Source: Akkermansiaceae bacterium | Lineage (GTDB): Bacteria > Verrucomicrobiota > Verrucomicrobiia > Verrucomicrobiales > Akkermansiaceae | Assembly: GCA_023300205.1 (NCBI GenBank) | Contig: JALZVD010000108.1 | Span: 1-10,228, forward strand | Direction: 5' to 3' | Length of the DNA stretch: 10,228 nucleotides | Shown: piece by piece, positions 7,140 to 10,228 of the stretch | How positions within the stretch are numbered: position 1 is the first letter of the stretch | How the letters are laid out: each line of letters starts with the position of its first letter | Made by a program: the position numbers and the translations under genes | Notes under the pieces: generated by a model | Told to the model about the DNA's origin: nothing | Database searches by the model: none | What the model saw: only the letters and a program-made list of their open reading frames with translations

Positions 7140-7151
7140 TTCAGCAACGGA

Positions 7152-7469
7152 TTAAACTCGATTCAAGAGATCCACTGCAACAGAGTGATTCCAGTCATTG
7201 ACTCTTTTTTTAATCTTAAATAAATCGATAATCCACCAGACACCTAGACCTCCGAAAGTGAGTAAGAAAATGATCTGTAGGAACCATTTATTGTAGTAGA
7301 GGTAATGAAGGCCAGAGAACCATAGAATGAAGCTTGTGGATGTGGACTTTTGTTTGCTTTGGTATTCTCTGTGAAAGAGATCTTGTTTGAGAGCTGGGAG
7401 TTGGTCGACAGCTTGGGTGAGTGATGTGGTAGGTAATGATAATTTTTTCATAGGAGCAGAATCATACAT
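7152..7469 (-). CDS. Small TM2-domain-like membrane protein
   Basis: This is a 105-residue protein with a polar N-terminal part (1-45) and two hydrophobic segments at about 46-58 and 63-86, joined by GLHYLYYNKW. The pattern G-x-H-x2-YY, then about ten residues to LLTFGGLGVWWIIDLF (69-84), follows the TM2 domain, in which two membrane helices are joined by a short turn and end in G-x-W-x3-D. The Arg/Phe of the usual HRFY turn are replaced. The C-terminal tail is basic then polar. Biochemical function of bacterial TM2 proteins is generally unknown. A second ATG at 7451 (MKKLSLP) would give 99 residues, and neither start has a clear ribosome binding site. It is the first gene of the minus-strand run that continues with the KAP NTPase, and it is divergent from the WYL regulator. 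A sampled line is about 38% G+C. It may be a membrane partner of the NTPase or an unrelated neighbour. Confidence 0.7.
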   Translation of the reverse strand: MYDSAPMKKLSLPTTSLTQAVDQLPALKQDLFHREYQSKQKSTSTSFILWFSGLHYLYYNKWFLQIIFLLTFGGLGVWWIIDLFKIKKRVNDWNHSVAVDLLNRV

Positions 7470-7478
7470 TCAGTGGTG

Positions 7479-7491
7479 GACATATCCTGTC
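7479..7491. promoter_or_regulatory. Candidate operator in the divergent 47-bp intergenic region
   Basis: GACA (7479-7482) and TGTC (7488-7491) form a short perfect inverted repeat around TATCC. It lies midway between the start of the TM2-like gene and that of the WYL regulator, where a dimeric autoregulator would bind. No good -35/-10 pair stands out on either strand, although TGGACA at 7477-7482 resembles a -35. The arms are only 4 bp, so this is tentative. Confidence 0.25.
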
Positions 7492-7516
7492 TAGGTTGCT
7501 TTGTTAATTTACTAAG

Positions 7517-8500
7517 ATGAAAAAAGATGAGGTGGTGAATCATAATCAATTGTTGAGGTTAAGGAAGATTTTAGCTTTGCTACGCGAAAGAGAGCGGGTG
7601 ACTCAGGCTGAGATGGCTAGGGCTAATGAATGTTCTTCGAAATCTATTCAGCGGGATATTGCCATACTACAGGCTAATGGTTGGACTGTAGAGTTTGATA
7701 AGAAAGGGTATTACTTTGGTTCTCATATGAAGGGAGATTTGAAGGCTTCTAGAAATGGACAAGTAGCGGCATTGGTTCTGGCTGGGTGTTCTATAGATAG
7801 GCATTTGATGGAGCATTTACCGTCGCTAGCTATGTCAATTCGTGGAAGTTTGTTAGATTTACCAGACCTAGATTCACTGAAGTTCAGAATGGAGGATTCT
7901 GCAATTTGTGTGGAAAGATGCTCTATGACTTTAGCTCAGTTGGAGTCGTTTGGAGGATTAGCTAGGAGTATTATTGAGGGGCTAGCAGTAGTTTTTCGCT
8001 ATAGGGCGGTGTCGCACGCTCAGGAGATCGAGAGAATTATTTATCCAATCAGCTTGAAGCAAAAGGATGGGGTTTGGTATTTAGTCGGTTACGATATAGA
8101 ACGGAGTGCTCTAAGAATTTTTTCAGCTTCTAAAATAAAGGACGTTTCAACCTATATAGAACCATATGAAATACCGAACGAATCTATTATCGACCAGGCT
8201 CAGCGCTTTGGTAGTTTCAGTATTTGGGATAGTGGTGGAGAGGCAAAAGTTTTTTCTATCAAAGTGAAACTCTTTGATCATGCTGCTGATTTTGTTCGTT
8301 CTCATAGTCTTCATCAAAGCCAAGAGGTAGAGGTAATCGACGAGCATAGTGTGATACTGAAACTGAAGACATCTGATTTAACAGGTGTTAATCTGTGGCT
8401 GAGGAAGTTTTTGCATCTAGTTCAGATTATAGAGCCTATTGAGCTAAAGGAGCAATATATAGAAGATGTAAAAGAAGCGTTGAGACTACATCAATATTAA
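7517..8500 (+). CDS. WYL-domain transcriptional regulator (wHTH-WYL-WCX)
   Basis: This is a 327-residue DNA-binding regulator. Residues about 12-70 form a DeoR/HTH_11-type winged helix (LRKILALLRERERVTQAEMA, recognition helix SSKSIQRDIAIL, wing GYYF). A helical linker follows, then the WYL domain at about 145-215 with the name-giving tripeptide in DGVWYLVGYD (184-193) and the conserved Arg200 in ALRIF, which in known members helps form the ligand pocket. Residues about 245-325 (VFSIKVKLF to the final helix) match the WCX extension. This three-part layout is that of BrxR and CapW, dimeric repressors of BREX and CBASS defence operons, but WYL regulators also control unrelated genes. The ATG at 7517 has only a weak TAAG before it. 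It is divergent from the TM2-KAP-UDG-like run across 47 bp, so regulation of that run and of itself is likely. Sampled lines are 45-47% G+C, closer to the host genes than to the KAP gene. Confidence 0.88.
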   Translation: MKKDEVVNHNQLLRLRKILALLRERERVTQAEMARANECSSKSIQRDIAILQANGWTVEFDKKGYYFGSHMKGDLKASRNGQVAALVLAGCSIDRHLMEHLPSLAMSIRGSLLDLPDLDSLKFRMEDSAICVERCSMTLAQLESFGGLARSIIEGLAVVFRYRAVSHAQEIERIIYPISLKQKDGVWYLVGYDIERSALRIFSASKIKDVSTYIEPYEIPNESIIDQAQRFGSFSIWDSGGEAKVFSIKVKLFDHAADFVRSHSLHQSQEVEVIDEHSVILKLKTSDLTGVNLWLRKFLHLVQIIEPIELKEQYIEDVKEALRLHQY

Positions 8501-8507
8501 TTACGCT

Positions 8508-8563
8508 GAGCCTTCAATGTAGGAGAATGAGAGTATGATATGTTTGGGGTAATCCCAAGGCTC
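8508..8563 (+). repeat. Nested inverted repeats between the WYL gene and gpmI
   Basis: GAGCCTT (8508-8514) is perfectly complementary to AAGGCTC (8557-8563). Inside, TTGGGG (8544-8549) pairs with TCCCAA (8553-8558) around TAA, with one G-T pair. The two stems share two bases, so they would partly compete. The structure starts 8 bases after the WYL stop. No T-run follows, so it is not a standard terminator. It may protect the 3' end of the WYL transcript or lie in the gpmI leader. Confidence 0.4.
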
Positions 8564-8661
8564 TGAATCCGAATTCTACTTAAGTGTATAAAAGTATGGT
8601 TTGGCTATTATAGTTTTTGAGTGTGTAAGTAGGGTGTTGCCTAAGTGGAGGAGTCATTATA

Positions 8662-8666
8662 TAAGG
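8662..8666 (+). promoter_or_regulatory. Ribosome binding site deciding the gpmI start
   Basis: TAAGG ends 8 bases before the ATG at 8675. The in-frame GTG at 8645 has no such site, and the 10 residues it would add are not typical of the family. Confidence 0.6.
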
Positions 8667-8674
8667 TAATCAAG

Positions 8675-10225
8675 ATGAATAATGAGAGAGATAAGAAGCC
8701 CGTAGTTTTAATTATAAGAGATGGTTGGGGTGTGAATCCTGGTGGGAGTATGACAGCGACAAAAGATGGGAATGCGTCGGAGTTGGCTGCGACTCCATTT
8801 CATGATGAGCTTTATGAGAAGTACCCTAAGGGAATGGTGAGTGCGTCTGGTCTGGATGTGGGCTTGCCTGATGGACAGATGGGAAATAGTGAGGTGGGTC
8901 ATCTAAACTTAGGAGCAGGGAGGGTGGTGTATCAAGATTTAACAAGAATCAATCAATCAATCGGGGATGGGGAGATGGAGAAGAATGAAGTGCTACAGAA
9001 GGCATTTTCTTCCGCGAAAGAGAATGGTAAGCGATTTCATTTTATAGGTTTAGTGTCTGATGGTGGTGTGCATAGTCATCAGGATCATTTAGCTGCTTTT
9101 GTGAAGGCAGCAGATGAGGCGGGTTTAAAGGATGTATTTATCCATGCGATTACTGATGGGCGTGATACTTCCCCTACTGGCGGTGTGGCTTATCTTGAGA
9201 AACTACAGAGAGATATCTCAGGGACTGATACGAAGATAGCTACTGTGATAGGTAGGTATTATGCGATGGATAGAGATACACGCTGGGACAGAAATAAGCT
9301 GGCTTGGGATGCTATTGTGCTAGGTAAAGGAACGGAGTGGGGTGACTCAGCGAGTGAGGCGGTGGCTGATGCTTATGAGAAGGGTGAGACAGATGAATTT
9401 ATCATGCCGTATGTGCTTGAGGGGATGAATGAGCAACGTATCAATGATGGTGATGTGGTGTTTTGGTTTAATTATAGAGCAGACCGAGCGAGGCAGATTT
9501 CTAATGCGTTTCTTGATGGTGAAGCGTTTGAGGGCTTTGATAAGGAGGTACATCCTAAGACGCATTACGTGACTCTAACAGAATACGATGCTAAGTATGA
9601 TTGTGAGGTTGTGTATAAGCCTAGCAGTATGAGTAATGTTCTAGGCGAGGTGGTGTCTGCTGCGGGGAAGACGCAGTTGAGAATAGCAGAGACTGAGAAG
9701 TATCCGCATGTTTCTTACTTTTTTAATGGAGGTGAGGAGGTTCCCTTTGCTGGTGAAGATAGGTATGTAGCGAAGTCTCCGCAGGTGGCGACGTATGATT
9801 TACAGCCAGAGATGAGTGCGCCTGAGGTGACTGAGACGTTGGTTTCTAGACTGAAGGATTACGATATGGTGATTCTTAATTTTGCGAATCCAGATATGGT
9901 TGGGCATACTGGAATAGTGAAAGCTGCGATGAAAGCTTGTGAGGCGATCGATGATGGAGTGAAGGCTGTTGTGGAGGAGACGTTGAGGTTAGGAGGTAAG
10001 CTCTTGATTACGGCTGATCACGGGAATTGTGAGAAGATGATCAATGAAGATGGTTCTCCGCATACGGCACATACTACAAATCTGGTTCATGCGATCTATG
10101 TGGGTGCTGATTCTGGATCGGTTCGGGTGAATGACGGGATACTGGCTGATGTTGCGCCTACTTTGTTAGATATGCTAGGAGTAGAGAAACCAGTTGAAAT
10201 GACTGGGTCATCTTTATTAGCGTGA
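8675..10225 (+). CDS. gpmI: 2,3-bisphosphoglycerate-independent phosphoglycerate mutase
   Basis: This cytoplasmic enzyme interconverts 3-phosphoglycerate and 2-phosphoglycerate in glycolysis and gluconeogenesis. It uses two Mn(II) ions and a phosphoserine intermediate, with no bisphosphoglycerate cofactor. It has 516 residues from the chosen ATG, the usual length. Seen in order: IIRDGWG with metal-binding Asp16; QMGNSEVGHLNLGAGR with the catalytic Ser72; SDGGVHSH (about 128-135); DGRDTSP (161-167); RYYAMDRD (194-201); FNYRADRARQ (265-274); NGGEEVPF; TYDLQPEMSAPEVT; and the second metal set NPDMVGH (Asp407, His411), TADHGN (Asp448, His449) and HTAH (His466). All known catalytic residues are present. 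Arg replaces the common Leu/Met before DGWG. The ATG at 8675 is preferred over the GTG at 8645 because of the TAAGG site. It follows the WYL gene by 174 bases and is probably transcribed on its own. It looks like native chromosome bordering the accessory block. Confidence 0.97.
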   Translation: MNNERDKKPVVLIIRDGWGVNPGGSMTATKDGNASELAATPFHDELYEKYPKGMVSASGLDVGLPDGQMGNSEVGHLNLGAGRVVYQDLTRINQSIGDGEMEKNEVLQKAFSSAKENGKRFHFIGLVSDGGVHSHQDHLAAFVKAADEAGLKDVFIHAITDGRDTSPTGGVAYLEKLQRDISGTDTKIATVIGRYYAMDRDTRWDRNKLAWDAIVLGKGTEWGDSASEAVADAYEKGETDEFIMPYVLEGMNEQRINDGDVVFWFNYRADRARQISNAFLDGEAFEGFDKEVHPKTHYVTLTEYDAKYDCEVVYKPSSMSNVLGEVVSAAGKTQLRIAETEKYPHVSYFFNGGEEVPFAGEDRYVAKSPQVATYDLQPEMSAPEVTETLVSRLKDYDMVILNFANPDMVGHTGIVKAAMKACEAIDDGVKAVVEETLRLGGKLLITADHGNCEKMINEDGSPHTAHTTNLVHAIYVGADSGSVRVNDGILADVAPTLLDMLGVEKPVEMTGSSLLA

Positions 10226-10228
10226 TCT

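Noticed and set aside
4260..7151. Search for direct repeats or attachment sites bounding the AT-rich block
   Set aside because: Only loosely similar TTTTTG...TAATTT stretches near 4271 and 7108, with unequal spacing and mismatches. No integrase, transposase, tRNA or exact duplication was seen.
8950..8963. ATCA/CAAT-type short tandem repeat within gpmI
   Set aside because: About three copies in frame, encoding a normal part of the enzyme. Too short to suggest phase variation.
1..10228. CRISPR array, tRNA or rRNA genes
   Set aside because: No regularly spaced repeats and no tRNA-like or rRNA-like sequence noticed by eye on either strand.

Overview
The window reads as ordinary bacterial chromosome interrupted by an AT-rich accessory block. 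It holds a bacterial heme-copper oxidase subunit II, Ffh, a cofactor-independent phosphoglycerate mutase, an envelope polysaccharide deacetylase and a lipoprotein-type C39-like peptidase. Together with mostly weak Shine-Dalgarno sequences, this suits a Gram-negative, respiring, free-living bacterium. Verrucomicrobiota (Rubritalea-like) is my best guess from the flavour of the proteins. It is not proven, because there is no rRNA or other decisive marker.

Layout: (1) 1-537 (+): the C-terminal part of cytochrome c oxidase subunit II with its CuA site, closed by a textbook terminator (577-604). (2) 691-4199 (-): polysaccharide deacetylase, then ffh 33 nt downstream (probably co-transcribed), then a probable terminator, then a secreted C39-like cysteine peptidase or lipoprotein that converges on the oxidase gene. 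(3) 4200-4466: a 267-bp gap without a credible gene but with several inverted repeats. (4) 4467-7469 (-): three genes in transcription order, namely a small TM2-type membrane protein, a KAP-family P-loop NTPase, and a 209-residue protein with uracil-DNA-glycosylase-like sequence landmarks. Sampled lines of the last two genes are about 30-35% G+C, against about 50% in ffh. (5) 7517-8500 (+): a wHTH-WYL-WCX regulator, divergent from the TM2 gene across only 47 bp. (6) 8675-10225 (+): gpmI, a complete housekeeping gene.

The most interesting part is 4467-8500. A compositionally distinct KAP NTPase plus UDG-like pair, preceded by a membrane protein and divergent from a WYL regulator of the CapW/BrxR architecture, looks like a candidate anti-phage or anti-plasmid defence module. 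KAP proteins include PifA of plasmid F, which excludes phage T7, and WYL regulators control CBASS and BREX operons. The defence role is inference from context. No named system with exactly this gene set comes to mind, and no transposase, integrase or attachment site is visible.
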